This document shows, one piece after another, positions 19,125-29,200 of a stretch of 56,108 bases of DNA (position 1 is the stretch's first letter; the number at the start of each line of letters is the position of its first letter). This DNA is from a virus. A program made the translations under genes and the position numbers. A model generated the notes under the pieces. That model was not told the origin of the DNA and did not search any database. It was given only the letters and a program-made list of their open reading frames with translations. Location of the stretch: IMG/VR virus record IMGVR_UViG_3300047558_000171, positions 1 to 56,108 of that record; one strand, written 5' to 3'.

Positions 19125-19804
19125 TATTTATCAGCTCCTGCCTGTGAAATCCATCTATATCCTGCAGAAAGTCCTGCAGACCTTCCTCCACTTTTAATGC
19201 CACCTTGAAGATATTTATGATACATTGCTGGAGTTTCTAGATATTTTAAAATGCCGCTTTTATCTAAAAATAGTTGAGAAAAATATCTATTAAAAAATGT
19301 ATCTAGTGTGGTTTCAAGACCGTGTTGAGATTCTTCTCCACCAGGATTATTTATAGTTATTGGCCTTTTAGTAAAAACCGTATTTTCTCCATCTTTAAAA
19401 GCTAAAACATTTTTCTTTGGTTTAATTGTTACTGGGATGCCAAGCTCCATAATTCTTGCTTTGTCATAGAATGGTTCTGTGGAGCCTTGTGAGGCTATTT
19501 TAGACTGTGTAAAGGTTGCACCAATAGACAAGCCACCATTTGACAAAGAATAGTCTAAACTAAACAATCTAGATGATGGATCTCCAACCCTATTCCACTC
19601 ATATACGTGATGTAGCATTCTTTGATCTACTCTAGCCATACTGTCAATAAAATCTTTTAAAGACTCTATTGTAGCCTTTCCAAGACTATTCAGAAATGCT
19701 GGCTTTCCTCTATCAATACCATCAATAAATCCTATTGAGTATTCAATTAGATTGTTCATTTCAGACATGAACTTTCTGTCATTCCACTCTACAGCTAAAA
19801 CCAT
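19124..19804 (-). CDS. HK97 gp10-like neck / head-tail connector protein
   Basis: The 226-residue protein begins with a helix (EMNNLIEYSIGFIDGIDRGK), followed by FLNSLGKATIESLKDFIDS. This is the pattern of HK97 gp10-like proteins, which sit at the head-tail junction and begin with an amphipathic helix and a central helix-strand unit. The later segment LGIPVTIKPKKNVLAF also fits. It overlaps both neighbours by one base (TAATG), as expected for a tightly coupled neck operon. Confidence is moderate because family members are divergent and because the adjacent gene could share the role. Confidence 0.6.
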   Translation of the reverse strand: MVLAVEWNDRKFMSEMNNLIEYSIGFIDGIDRGKPAFLNSLGKATIESLKDFIDSMARVDQRMLHHVYEWNRVGDPSSRLFSLDYSLSNGGLSIGATFTQSKIASQGSTEPFYDKARIMELGIPVTIKPKKNVLAFKDGENTVFTKRPITINNPGGEESQHGLETTLDTFFNRYFSQLFLDKSGILKYLETPAMYHKYLQGGIKSGGRSAGLSAGYRWISQAGADK

Positions 19805-20253
19805 TAGATGTCTACCGCCTGGTTATCTGATCTGCGTAACACAACCTTATAGTATTCAACCTTGCCAAATGGGCCAAAAATAGGTTCTTGTGATGCAATT
19901 TCAAAAATAGTTGATTTAGAATCACGAACACCAGATGTTTCAATGTACACTCTATTGCCAAGATTATCCTTGATATTAGAGACTACGATGTTTGTAATCG
20001 CTTGTCCATCTTCTTGTGAATTAATTCTGATGTCTGATTTTACACGACCAACAAGAAGTAGCTCTTTAGTGATATTCACATTTGGTACTACTTCTTCTTT
20101 GGATGCCCCTGCTGCTGAAGCAAAGTAGCAAGCAATAGTTTTATTGTGAATCCAAGTCTTCTTGACATTTCCATAGGCACCTTGTTCTACAGTTGGGTAG
20201 AAAACCTCAGCTGTCATTGGGAACATGTAGTTTGTCTTTTCACATGCAACCAT
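19804..20253 (-). CDS. Head closure (stopper) protein
   Basis: A 149-residue beta-rich protein containing AEVFYPTVEQGAYGNVKKTW and FGPFGKVEYYKVVLRRSD. Head-closure proteins are small beta barrels of this length that plug the portal-adaptor channel, and they often have the pattern of a Y..Y.NV...W strand followed by an alternating barrel. It sits between the adaptor-like gene and the gp10-like gene and overlaps both by one base, which supports the assignment. The family match is from pattern and order, not from a diagnostic motif. Confidence 0.6.
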   Translation of the reverse strand: MVACEKTNYMFPMTAEVFYPTVEQGAYGNVKKTWIHNKTIACYFASAAGASKEEVVPNVNITKELLLVGRVKSDIRINSQEDGQAITNIVVSNIKDNLGNRVYIETSGVRDSKSTIFEIASQEPIFGPFGKVEYYKVVLRRSDNQAVDI

Positions 20254-21158
20254 TACAAGACTCCAACTTTATAAATAGACTTTTTATACTTTTCAAGTAT
20301 TTTGTCTACTATTGCGTTACCTGTTCCTTCGTGTAGCTTATCAGCAAACTGAACTCTAAATTGGTCAGTATTGTAATTCTTTACATAATTTTGATAGTAT
20401 TCAAGCTTGCCACATTTAATGTCATCAATGAGCATCTTTGTTGCAGCCTCAACATCTGGTGGAATAGCACGGAAACCTTCGTCAAGAACAAATAGGTAGT
20501 CGTATCCTGCTGGGAATGTTCCAGCATTAGAAATTCCAAAAGCAATATCTCCTCTTGCCATAGGGAACTTAATTGTAGGCGATTGCAATGAATTTACAGC
20601 ACCAGTCTCAACCCTATGAATTGCAGAGTTATCTAGTGTTACTTTATATGTATATTCATTTGTGGTTGACTCAATGTCAAAAACAAGAACATTGTTTTCG
20701 TATACCTTTAGAACACGGTTTGCATCTCGCCATACTGGCATATAGTCTGCACCGTTTCCAGAAACTTGATAGATTGATTTGTGGTTATAAAAACCACCAT
20801 CTGTGTAAGTATCAATAATTGATCTTGCAATTAGCTCATATGTCTTATATTCTGCAATTTCAGATGCTGTTGTACCCAGCTTATTTGGATCAGTATATGG
20901 TCTAATGATGTCAAGGTTAGATTCATAAATAACATGTTCGTGTTCAGCATCGTAGAATCTAATAAGGAATTGTCTATCGAACTGAACTTTTGTCAGAGGT
21001 AGTGTATAAACTACTCGTCCATTTGAATCTGATGTGACAGTTGTTTCTTCGATTGAGTGGTCCACCAAATCCTCAACATATACGATATAGCCGTAATTAG
21101 GATCTGGAAGATCCCATGTTGTTGTTAGTGGATATGGTGGAACCCTCAATACTTCCAT
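20253..21158 (-). CDS. Head-tail adaptor protein with N-terminal beta domain
   Basis: At 301 residues this is longer than a plain adaptor. Residues 1-75 look like an immunoglobulin-type beta sandwich (TTTWDLPDPNYGYIVYVEDL, then ESNLDIIRPYTD). The following YKTYELIARSIIDTYTDGGF and the C-terminal VEAATKMLIDDIKCGKLEYY have the helical character of head-tail adaptors (gp6-like), which dock on the portal. The gene starts in a TAATG junction with the small head gene upstream and overlaps the head-closure gene by one base. The N-terminal domain may decorate the neck; that part is inference. Confidence 0.6.
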   Translation of the reverse strand: MEVLRVPPYPLTTTWDLPDPNYGYIVYVEDLVDHSIEETTVTSDSNGRVVYTLPLTKVQFDRQFLIRFYDAEHEHVIYESNLDIIRPYTDPNKLGTTASEIAEYKTYELIARSIIDTYTDGGFYNHKSIYQVSGNGADYMPVWRDANRVLKVYENNVLVFDIESTTNEYTYKVTLDNSAIHRVETGAVNSLQSPTIKFPMARGDIAFGISNAGTFPAGYDYLFVLDEGFRAIPPDVEAATKMLIDDIKCGKLEYYQNYVKNYNTDQFRVQFADKLHEGTGNAIVDKILEKYKKSIYKVGVL

Positions 21159-21616
21159 TATAGGCCGTACCCCTTAGCGACTTCCTTTGGATCTGCCAAA
21201 CGGATGTTGCCCTTAGTAAGCCACTTCTCAGCAGCTTCCTTTGATACGATGTTAAATCCCTTGGAAATTTTTCCAACACCTTCCCAGTGCATGTTGCGTG
21301 TTGAGTAGATAGCTACTGTATCTTCAACGGCTAGTGGCTTTACTGGTGCCTTTGGAGCAGCAGCCTTCTTGGCAACCTTTCCAGTTCCAATAACGCCATC
21401 AGCAACTGAACCTAGTGCCTGTGCTTCTCCTGTACCTGAACCCTTTGGTCCTGTGATTACATCTTCTGCTGGCTTTGGTGCTTCTTCAACCTTAGCTTCT
21501 GCTACAATCTCTGCGATTACTTCAGCTGCTTTTTCAGCAACTTCAGGTGCAACGATTGGCTCTCCTGCTTCAATTGATGCTGGGACTACATCTTCATTTT
21601 TGATATCTTCAGACAT
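21158..21616 (-). CDS. Small head-associated protein
   Basis: A 152-residue protein in two parts. The first 90 residues are alanine/glutamate/proline-rich and likely disordered (APEVAEKAAEVIAEIVAEAK). The last 60 residues form a compact domain (VAIYSTRNMHWEGVGKISKG, then AAEKWLTKGNIRLADP). The W..G.GK...G..IV....A..WL pattern recurs in small proteins beside capsid genes of large actinophages. It has a strong AAGGAGG site and an upstream TATAAT between a hairpin and the start, so it may be expressed separately from the capsid gene. Decoration or vertex roles are possible but unproven. Confidence 0.6.
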   Translation of the reverse strand: MSEDIKNEDVVPASIEAGEPIVAPEVAEKAAEVIAEIVAEAKVEEAPKPAEDVITGPKGSGTGEAQALGSVADGVIGTGKVAKKAAAPKAPVKPLAVEDTVAIYSTRNMHWEGVGKISKGFNIVSKEAAEKWLTKGNIRLADPKEVAKGYGL

Positions 21617-21666
21617 AATGCCTCCTTGATTGTCTAGTTATATTATAACATTAATATATGAGATAA

Positions 21667-21694
21667 GGGGCAGGAGCTTGGATGCCCCTGCCCC
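21667..21694 (-). terminator. GC-rich hairpin after the major capsid gene
   Basis: GGGGCAGG (21667-21674) pairs with CCTGCCCC (21687-21694). On the minus strand the hairpin lies 22 bases after the capsid stop but is followed only by TTATCT, so termination may be partial. A TATAAT box lies just downstream, before the next gene. Confidence 0.6.
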
Positions 21695-21716
21695 CTAAAA
21701 AGGTACTGTTTACAGA

Positions 21717-22853
21717 TTATGCATCTGCAGCAGCGTCAGCGAACGCAATTGCGTCCTGCTCTTCCCACTGAATACCAAAGCGAACGAATACGGTGTATTC
21801 AATTGTGTCCTTCTTTGGCTTGTATTCACGGTTTACAGTGATGTCTCGCTGCATACCCCAAACACGGTTCTGAGGGAATGTAAGGTCAACGTAACCTTCT
21901 GGGTAGTAAGGAACTTCCTGAACGTCTACGCCAAGAACACGAGTAGTGCGAGCACCACCGAATGTCTGACCATTACCGTCTAGGTATGCCTGACGGTTTG
22001 CAGGTGTACCTGCTGGTGTGCCAGCAAATGCTTCAGCAATAGCGTCAGCAAGAGTACCATTGTGCTTAACGATTCCCTGGAATGCGTCAGTACCAGCGTA
22101 GAACTTAAGGTTGTTCTTAAGTGCACGGTACTTACGTGGCATTGCAAGGATAATCTTCTGCATAACTTCTGGTGTCCATGCGTTGTCAGCTACTGTAACA
22201 ACAGCTTCGTGAGCATCGCCATCAGTCTTAACCTTGTTCAAGAAACCATTCATGATTCCAAGGAACGCACCATCGTCACTGTCGCCAGTTCCGTTGATAG
22301 CAAGATCTTCAATGTCATTTGCAAAAGCGTTTGTCATAAGACGTACTAGGTGATCCTCAAGAGCACCACCTTCAATACCATCTTCTAGAGCTTCAGCTGA
22401 GACTTCCCAGTCAAGACGAATCTTCTTGGTAGTTAGCTCAACCTTAGAGAATGTTGCACCAGTGTTTGTGTAGTCACCATTTGCCTGAGTAGCAGCACGA
22501 ATAACACGCTCACCCACGTTAACCTTTTCAAGTTCCATGGTGTTTGCTCTCATTGTTACACGACGACCATCGTTAGCAAGAACAGTCGCATCCCAAACAT
22601 AGTCGATAAAACGACGTGCCTGTTCAGGACGCAGGATACCACTGCCAGCATCACCTGAAGGATTTACTGCGTTAGGTCCTGTGGTTACACCAAAGTTCGC
22701 AGTTGGAATGTTTCCTACAGCAGCACCGTTACGGTAGTTGCCTGGGATGTTAGCTCCAGCTGATGAACCTGATGCGAACGCACCTTCTCCATTAAATAGA
22801 CCAGAATCAGCTCCTGCTGCATCTGGATTGTTTTTCTTAATTTCTTCCGACAT
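21717..22853 (-). CDS. Major capsid protein (HK97 fold)
   Basis: The 378-residue product follows the prohead protease and has HK97-type features: a flexible glycine/asparagine-rich N-terminus (about 70 residues), a long-loop segment with TTKKIRLDWEVSAEALEDG, an A-domain-like stretch (NAWTPEVMQKIILAMPRKYR) and a C-terminal strand (YTVFVRFGIQWEEQDAIAF). The sequence FANDIEDLAINGTGDSDDGA FLGIMNGF is a typical HK97 spine/P-domain pattern (shown here in two parts). ATG 22853 has AGGAGGTGA upstream, the best ribosome-binding site in the head region, fitting the highest expressed structural protein. A hairpin follows the gene. Confidence 0.9.
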   Translation of the reverse strand: MSEEIKKNNPDAAGADSGLFNGEGAFASGSSAGANIPGNYRNGAAVGNIPTANFGVTTGPNAVNPSGDAGSGILRPEQARRFIDYVWDATVLANDGRRVTMRANTMELEKVNVGERVIRAATQANGDYTNTGATFSKVELTTKKIRLDWEVSAEALEDGIEGGALEDHLVRLMTNAFANDIEDLAINGTGDSDDGAFLGIMNGFLNKVKTDGDAHEAVVTVADNAWTPEVMQKIILAMPRKYRALKNNLKFYAGTDAFQGIVKHNGTLADAIAEAFAGTPAGTPANRQAYLDGNGQTFGGARTTRVLGVDVQEVPYYPEGYVDLTFPQNRVWGMQRDITVNREYKPKKDTIEYTVFVRFGIQWEEQDAIAFADAAADA

Positions 22854-22876
22854 ATTGTCACCTCCTAAGTGATGTA

Positions 22877-23407
22877 TTACTTAAATAGATCGGCAGTTTT
22901 GAGGAAACGTCCGCCCCATATTGATTTTTCAACCTGTATCTCAGGCTGTTCCTGCACGATATCACCGATATCGCCAGACTTGCGGAAAGCAGTGTCAGCT
23001 TCTACTGCGTCTACTCTCTTTCCAAACTCATCGAATGCACCCTTTGATTCAGCTACCTCATTTTTTACTGAATCTAGTGACTTTGTCAATACAGAGATTT
23101 CTTCTTTCATTGACTTGATTGTTGATACAAGATCGCTAAAGGCTGATGTTACAGAGTCCTTCATTTCAGCTACTGCCTTTGAAATGTCTGCGACATCATC
23201 TGATTTCTTAGCCTTGTCTTCCTCTTCCTCAGTAGCTGGTGTTTCGCCAGCATCTTCGGCAGGAGTCTCCTCATCTGCATGTGGCTTCATAGCCTTTTCT
23301 GCATTTTCGTCATCTGGAGTTGACTCAGCCTTTGTTGCCTCTGGAGCGACCTCTTCTGATGTTGCAACTACAGCATCTTCTGCTGCAACTGTTGTTTCTT
23401 CAGTCAT
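22877..23407 (-). CDS. Nested scaffold protein from an internal in-frame start
   Basis: Inside the protease gene, ATG 23407 (residue 254 of the full protein; product begins MTEETTVAAED) is preceded seven bases upstream by AAAGGAGGT, a near-perfect Shine-Dalgarno sequence and stronger than that of the full-length gene. Initiation here would make a free 176-residue acidic, coiled-coil protein with the same C-terminus as the protease. Lambda C/Nu3 is a known example of such a protease-scaffold pair. Direct proof is lacking; the basis is the ribosome-binding site and the domain boundary. Confidence 0.65.
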   Translation of the reverse strand: MTEETTVAAEDAVVATSEEVAPEATKAESTPDDENAEKAMKPHADEETPAEDAGETPATEEEEDKAKKSDDVADISKAVAEMKDSVTSAFSDLVSTIKSMKEEISVLTKSLDSVKNEVAESKGAFDEFGKRVDAVEADTAFRKSGDIGDIVQEQPEIQVEKSIWGGRFLKTADLFK

Positions 23408-24166
23408 AGGACTTACCTCCTTTGTCATCTTAGAAAGATTAATGCCTTTAGCATTATCAACTAAGAACTTTATCATGTCTACTTTTTCATTATCTTCTTT
23501 TTCAACAAAACCAATATTCTGCATAGGCTCTCCAGAAACTGGACTAGACAATGTTTCATTTTCAGATAGCAGAACAATTCCTGCTTCCTTGTCATAAAAT
23601 ACATTTTCAATTACTGTGTCAACAGCAATTCCAGATGCACCTTCTGAGCCATCAGCCTTTTGTACAGATAGAATATTTGCAAACTGGTTTGCTGGGTTGT
23701 CAACTAGAGATAGCTCTACTAGATCATAATCCTTAATAATGCGAATTGGCGAATCCATCTTTTCATCGTAGGCATCGTCCCACTTGTTCATTCTACCGCC
23801 AATTGAAAAACCTGAAAGGGTGCCGTCAAGAACCTTTTCCCAAGTGTCCTGAGCACCCTTTGATACATATGCAGAAACATAGATGCCATTATACATCTTC
23901 TTAGTTTCTGGATCAAAATACTTTTCTTCCTTAAATGAGACCATCTTACCAACTGAAATTGGCTGGTGCATCTCACGGATATTTCCACGGAACTTCTTAA
24001 ATGCGTTCATGCTGGCTTCTGGTGTAACGATGTCAGCCTGCTTATCAATGTTGTCTAGAGTTGCAAAACCTGAGACAATACGCTTTTCTTGATCCACCTT
24101 AGATAGTGGCATTGACAGACGGATATCATTTCCGTCCGTAGTCCATTGAGCCTTAGAAATAGTCAT
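22877..24166 (-). CDS. Prohead protease fused to a scaffold domain
   Basis: Residues 1-165 form a prohead protease of the XkdF/S78-like type. Candidate catalytic residues are His67 in IREMHQPISVGKM and Ser121 in LDGTLSGFSIGGR, with the downstream strand YDLVELSLVDNPANQ. Residues about 254-429 are acidic and helical (ADISKAVAEMKDSVTSAFSD and KSMKEEISVLTKSLDSVKNE), as in delta or scaffold domains. The protease cleaves scaffold and capsid N-termini during maturation. A near-leaderless start is suggested by TATAAT ending nine bases before ATG 24166. A second start inside the gene is listed separately. Confidence 0.85.
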   Translation of the reverse strand: MTISKAQWTTDGNDIRLSMPLSKVDQEKRIVSGFATLDNIDKQADIVTPEASMNAFKKFRGNIREMHQPISVGKMVSFKEEKYFDPETKKMYNGIYVSAYVSKGAQDTWEKVLDGTLSGFSIGGRMNKWDDAYDEKMDSPIRIIKDYDLVELSLVDNPANQFANILSVQKADGSEGASGIAVDTVIENVFYDKEAGIVLLSENETLSSPVSGEPMQNIGFVEKEDNEKVDMIKFLVDNAKGINLSKMTKEVSPMTEETTVAAEDAVVATSEEVAPEATKAESTPDDENAEKAMKPHADEETPAEDAGETPATEEEEDKAKKSDDVADISKAVAEMKDSVTSAFSDLVSTIKSMKEEISVLTKSLDSVKNEVAESKGAFDEFGKRVDAVEADTAFRKSGDIGDIVQEQPEIQVEKSIWGGRFLKTADLFK

Positions 24167-24181
24167 CGTAGTATAATTATA
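24166..24181 (-). promoter_or_regulatory. TATAAT box before the protease gene
   Basis: TATAAT (24181-24176) ends nine bases before ATG 24166 and no Shine-Dalgarno sequence is present, so the mRNA leader would be only about two to three bases. The 70-base AT-rich gap between portal and protease contains a second TATAAT further upstream. Confidence 0.5.
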
Positions 24182-24238
24182 GAGCCTTTTTTTGCAATAT
24201 TACATATTTATAACATTTAGTATATTATAGCATATTTT

Positions 24239-25882
24239 TTATTGACTAGCTCTTCCTTCACCTTTTGGATTTCTACCTGCAATTGTTGCAGGACTATCTG
24301 ATGCATTATTTGCACGCTGTGCATCTCTGGCATCATTTCCAGTACTATTAGGTGCTTCTGGTGGCTTTACTTCCAAAGGCTTGCCACCATCACCGTCTGG
24401 ACGAGCAGGCATTCCAAGAATTTCACGTGCCTCATCTGGAACCATAATCTTGTTCTTAACATATCGTTCAAGAATTTGAGACTGTGCAATTTCATCAGTA
24501 AGGGTAAGTTCGTTAAACTTAAACTCAAGGATATCTGTCTTTTCACGGATAAGTCTATTGATGATCTTTTGCATAGCATCTTGTCTAGGACGAGCTACCT
24601 GTTCCTTAAAAGTACGATCCTGTGCTAGAGCAGCAGCAATTGCTGCAGAATCTCCACCACCAATCTTAGATAGTGGAACTTGGTGAGCTACCAAGATATC
24701 ATCACGATTACGAATACGGTACTCATTAAATGATGCTTCCTGTGTACCAGTCTCTACAGCTTCCATCTTAAACTCTACCTTGTTAGTATCTGAATCTCCA
24801 GGAAGTGGAATGTATAGTGTTCTGTGGTTTGAACCCTTTAGGCTAGTCTGAAGGAATCTAAACATCTTGTCTTCTGCATCTTCAGAAAGCTTAGCACCCT
24901 TAAGAGTTACAACATAACGTGGCACACCCTTGTTTGTAAAGTAATCAATATTGTATTGTGATGCAAGCATATCTCCCTGAAGTGCTGAAATAGCTGAAAT
25001 AATGTCTGGAACACCATAGAATGTGTTTAGTGGAGAGTATGACTTAAAATGAATAATCTCATTTGGGCGTGGATCTGCAGTAATTGGGTTTGGGTTAGTT
25101 GCCTGGAAATTTCTAAAATAAACAATTCTATTGCCAATAATCTGAAGATATCCATCACGCAAACGACGTACACGCATTGTTGTAGATGGGATATGACCTA
25201 CATAACCAATCTCCCCCTTAACTGTTCTACCAATTTCAAGGTATCCATTTCCAGTAGACTCATAATCTGTCATTACCTTTGACATTACCTCAGTAAATGA
25301 CTCGTCCAGGTTTAGACTTTCTAGCCAATCACGAAGCTCTACCCTCATTCTTTCAATACGCTTTTGTGCTTTTTCTTTTGCACTTTCGTTTGGATGTGCG
25401 TCAAGTGACATCATTGTTCTCTTTGAAACTTCAAAGTCGTAGCCTAGGCCAACAATATTTTCTACCTTGGCATCAATTGCTGCGTGATTAGCAAATGATG
25501 TATCATAGTAGTTTGCTAGCTCGTACAGGTTCCACGGAGGAGTGATGACATCAAACATTCCATAGCCATTACGATATACACGCCCTGGGTTAATTACCTT
25601 TGAACGAGCATCATCTTTACCACGATTTACCGCAAGAGCACTATCCTGATATCCCAAATCATTAATATCAATACCAGTATTTACTGTTCTATTTTCAATA
25701 AGCACATCAGTTGACTTTGAAAGTCTTTCTGTACGACGCTTAAAATTCTTTTCTAGGCCAGAGTAATTTTTTAGTTCATCCCAATTTTTCATAAATGGGT
25801 CATGATCTTTAAATAGATCCTGCTCTGTCTCAGCATCCTGAAGAGATGCATGGATATACTTTACTTCTTCATAATCTGACAT
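24239..25882 (-). CDS. Portal protein
   Basis: The 547-residue protein has the portal sequence pattern: VITPPWNLYELANYYDTSF, then AAIDAKVENIVGLGYDFEV, a YLEIGR strand, SYSPLNTFYGVPDIISA and AHQVPLSKIGGGDS, followed by helices and a disordered proline/asparagine-rich tail. Portals form the dodecameric DNA channel at one capsid vertex. The order portal, protease, capsid is standard. The start overlaps the stop of the upstream 127-residue gene (TAATG). No terminase gene is adjacent in this window. Confidence 0.92.
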   Translation of the reverse strand: MSDYEEVKYIHASLQDAETEQDLFKDHDPFMKNWDELKNYSGLEKNFKRRTERLSKSTDVLIENRTVNTGIDINDLGYQDSALAVNRGKDDARSKVINPGRVYRNGYGMFDVITPPWNLYELANYYDTSFANHAAIDAKVENIVGLGYDFEVSKRTMMSLDAHPNESAKEKAQKRIERMRVELRDWLESLNLDESFTEVMSKVMTDYESTGNGYLEIGRTVKGEIGYVGHIPSTTMRVRRLRDGYLQIIGNRIVYFRNFQATNPNPITADPRPNEIIHFKSYSPLNTFYGVPDIISAISALQGDMLASQYNIDYFTNKGVPRYVVTLKGAKLSEDAEDKMFRFLQTSLKGSNHRTLYIPLPGDSDTNKVEFKMEAVETGTQEASFNEYRIRNRDDILVAHQVPLSKIGGGDSAAIAAALAQDRTFKEQVARPRQDAMQKIINRLIREKTDILEFKFNELTLTDEIAQSQILERYVKNKIMVPDEAREILGMPARPDGDGGKPLEVKPPEAPNSTGNDARDAQRANNASDSPATIAGRNPKGEGRASQ

Positions 25883-26262
25883 TACTCAACGTCTCCATAG
25901 GTATCAAGGGTTTTCTTTGCAGCAATAAGTGCACCTAGGTCATTCATTGATGGAATAAGCCCCTGGTTCATTCTGTCTACCTGCTCAGAGTGTTCTTCGT
26001 CTGAAATCTTTCGCATGTTTGGATAGAATACGGCACGACCTTCTGGCTGCCCCCAATATTTTGCAGCATCAGCTAACTCTTTAATTCTAGCTTTATCATC
26101 TTTCATGCCTTCAATAGATAGGGCATTACCGCTTCCATCTGTAAATGGCTTTCCATTTGGCTTCATCCAAACATATGTTCCAAATAAAGAAAAATTCTCT
26201 TGTATGACCTGTACCTTGGTTTCTCCAACCTGACCAGGAAATCGTGGTTTTTGTCTTTTCAT
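25882..26262 (-). CDS. Hypothetical protein upstream of portal
   Basis: A protein of 126 residues from ATG 26262 (a GTG two codons upstream is possible). It has a basic N-terminus (KRQKPRFPGQVGETKVQ), a strand pair (FSLFGTYVWMKPNGKPF) and a helical C-terminus (MNDLGALIAAKKTLDTYG). I recognise no family. There is no ribosome-binding site, but TATACT ends seven bases before the ATG, suggesting leaderless expression and the start of the head operon. The one-base overlap with the portal gene implies coupled translation, so a head-assembly or packaging role is plausible. Confidence 0.65.
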   Translation of the reverse strand: MKRQKPRFPGQVGETKVQVIQENFSLFGTYVWMKPNGKPFTDGSGNALSIEGMKDDKARIKELADAAKYWGQPEGRAVFYPNMRKISDEEHSEQVDRMNQGLIPSMNDLGALIAAKKTLDTYGDVE

Positions 26263-26275
26263 AACCACTAGTATA
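26262..26275 (-). promoter_or_regulatory. Leaderless-type -10 box at the head of the capsid operon
   Basis: TATACT (26275-26270) is followed by seven bases and ATG 26262, with no Shine-Dalgarno sequence. It lies just after the stop of no other head gene, in the 18-base gap to the large tail gene, and could drive portal expression. Confidence 0.5.
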
Positions 26276-26280
26276 CCATA

Positions 26281-29200
26281 TTAAACAGAATTAATAGTAA
26301 AAAGCTGTGCTACAGAGTTTGAGATGACTCTATATTTGCTTCTGAATAACCTTAAAATTGATTTGTCATCTACAGTTATTTTAGAAGACCCAACGTAAGC
26401 AGCATAAATATCAGAAGGATCAACACCGTAGAAGTTCTTGCTAGACAAAACCAGCACCTCAAACCATCTAAAGATTCCCTTCCAGTCAACCCAGTCAAAC
26501 TTTATTCTTCCAGATTCTCTAACGCTGAACCATGGCCTTGCAGAAATTCTTTGTACCTGCTGCAGTCTTGACGAATTGTAATAAGATATATTGTTAATCA
26601 TTAGTGGTCCAGTTATTCTTAGGGCACCTCCAATTAAGCTACAATCCAAATAATTTGCAAAACCAATACCAATGGCAGCCCACTGCTTAATAGTAAGCAC
26701 TGGGTCTTTTACAATATTGCCATTAATATAGTATCCAATTCCATTTTCAACCTGTCCAGTCTTGGTGTTGATTGCATATATTTTTCCACGAAGACCATCT
26801 GGATGTGTTGCCTGTAAATAGAATTTTAGATGTAGATTATTAGATACAATCTCAAATATTTCGGTAGGACTATATGGGAAGAAGTCATCGTCATACATTG
26901 CAAAACATTGCATTGCAATAACCCTATAGTTATCTACCTTTTCTTGGTTAATAGCAATTTCTATACCTCTAGACTGTCTACCATTAAATAACCCCTTTAG
27001 CTTTATTCCGCTAGTTTTTGTAAGGTATAAATATGGAGTGCTTCCTTTATAAATGCTAAATGGATTTTTTGACTTATAGTCATAATAGAATCCATTTTCA
27101 GTAAATGGATAAATGTCAATTCCATATTTAGTTCCAATTGGAGTTCTTATATTATTATCCAAAACGACTGAAGATAACTCAAGGCCGTTAATAGCAATTG
27201 GTTTTTCTGATATTTTGTCTACAGACACTACAATTTCTGTATAGATATTAATATTTTCAAATTTTACATTTGCTGGTGGATAAATAATCATATTGTCTAC
27301 TACTTCATATTTTGTATTTACCCATTCTGACCCTGGCTGAATAACCCCATCTCTTGGTGCAGAAATTATATTAGAATAATATTTAGATGAAAAATTATCT
27401 ACAATTGCATTATCCTTAAAGAAAATATATGTTTTAATTATTGACCTAGAAGTATCAAACTTATATGTTTGTCTAGTGTTATGTTGAAGGTCAGTATAGT
27501 CTACATATCCAGTATATAGATGGTTATCTAAATCACTATATCTTTTTTGTGATGGTATTGCAAATTTTAATGACAAATCTTGATAGCTCCATGCTGCATC
27601 AGATTCTGTTATAGCTACTGAGCTTGCAGGAGATGGGTATGAAATGTTAAACTGAATAAAGTCAAGATCGTATGTCTTCTTGCCAGATTGAGTATTTGAG
27701 TATTTTCCAAAATATGATAATGGAATTGACGAAGTCCAGCTTCCATTAACAAATCCATCTAAATATAGTGTGCTTTTATCTGCATATGGAGATACCTTAT
27801 AGCTAGCATAGGATGTTTGAATAAGTCCAGAGTTTGCATGTTGTGCTGGATTTCCTCCATCTAGTAAAAATTCCCAGAATGTAGTACTATACATTCCAGC
27901 ATCATATTCTCCAGTAGCATTCTGAATTGTCTCAGCATCCCAGACTAATCCATTTGGAGCAAAATATTCTGATAATTTTTCTGTAGCATGAAGATTTGAG
28001 AAAGAGACTGAATAAATATTTCCAGAAAATGTATCATTGTTTCCAGTTCCACCAAGATATAAAGATAGGGTCTTGTACTTTGATAAAAATAGAGCAACCT
28101 CGTTTCCAAAGTATTGAGCCATTCGTTTTAGGTGAATTGCAATTGCAAACTGCTCTCCATGTACATAAGCTATTGTTTCAATTAGTGTGGAAGTTTTGCC
28201 AAGAATATTTATAGAATATTTAATGTTTCCATCAAATAATTTTACAGACAAGTAATCTCCAGTAAGCTTGTCTTTTAGTTCTAGGAGAGTTTCTTGCTTT
28301 GTTATATTGGACATTGTCTTATAAACTACATGTAGAGACTCTATTCCATCTGGCAGAATATCTAGATTTTCATAATAGCCATAAGAGTTTTCAGGAAGTT
28401 TAATAAATTTTTCAGTTTCATTTTGAACATTAAGCATTTCTTTTAAAATTGCTTCTTGTGTAGCTGAAGCAGATATTATAGACATACCCTTGTAAGAAGG
28501 AATCTTTAAGTAATCTCCACTGGTGGCAAGGTTATTTGAAAGGCCTTTAGACCATGCCCCAATCTTAGGGTATGAATAATTACTTGAATACTTTGCAAAC
28601 TGATAATCTACTGCAATACTTTTACCACCATATGCAACATTTAGTGATTCTGGATTTTCTACACCTTGACCATAGATCCATCTTCTTTTTGCAATTGTGT
28701 TAGAAACAACATATGTATATATAGAAACAGCATTTATTTCAAATATTGACATTTTAGAATTTGAATATATTCCAATCCAGTCTTGCTCAATGCCATCTAG
28801 GACCTCGTCAGGGAACTGTAAAGAAACATTTGATATAGAAATGGTTCCGACAATCTCTCCATTTACTAATAGGGTTACACTATCTTTAGAAATTGTTATG
28901 TGAACAAGCATTGGCCTGTACCATTCTCCAACATAATGTGATGTGTGCAAATCTCCAATTCTTAGCTTTAAGAAAGGACCATCTACATACAACCCATCAT
29001 CTGAAGCTACTGGACCAACTATCCTAAACTCTGAATCTTGTGAATGATCTACTTTAATCCATGCCTCAAAGGTGTAGTTTCTATTTGCTCCTGATTTGTT
29101 TAAAAACCCTAGTCCAGGAATTACCACAGATGGCTTCCCAGTAGTATTTGGGGATATCTGGAATGAAGCTTCGGACCCATATGTCATAGGAATTCCGTTC

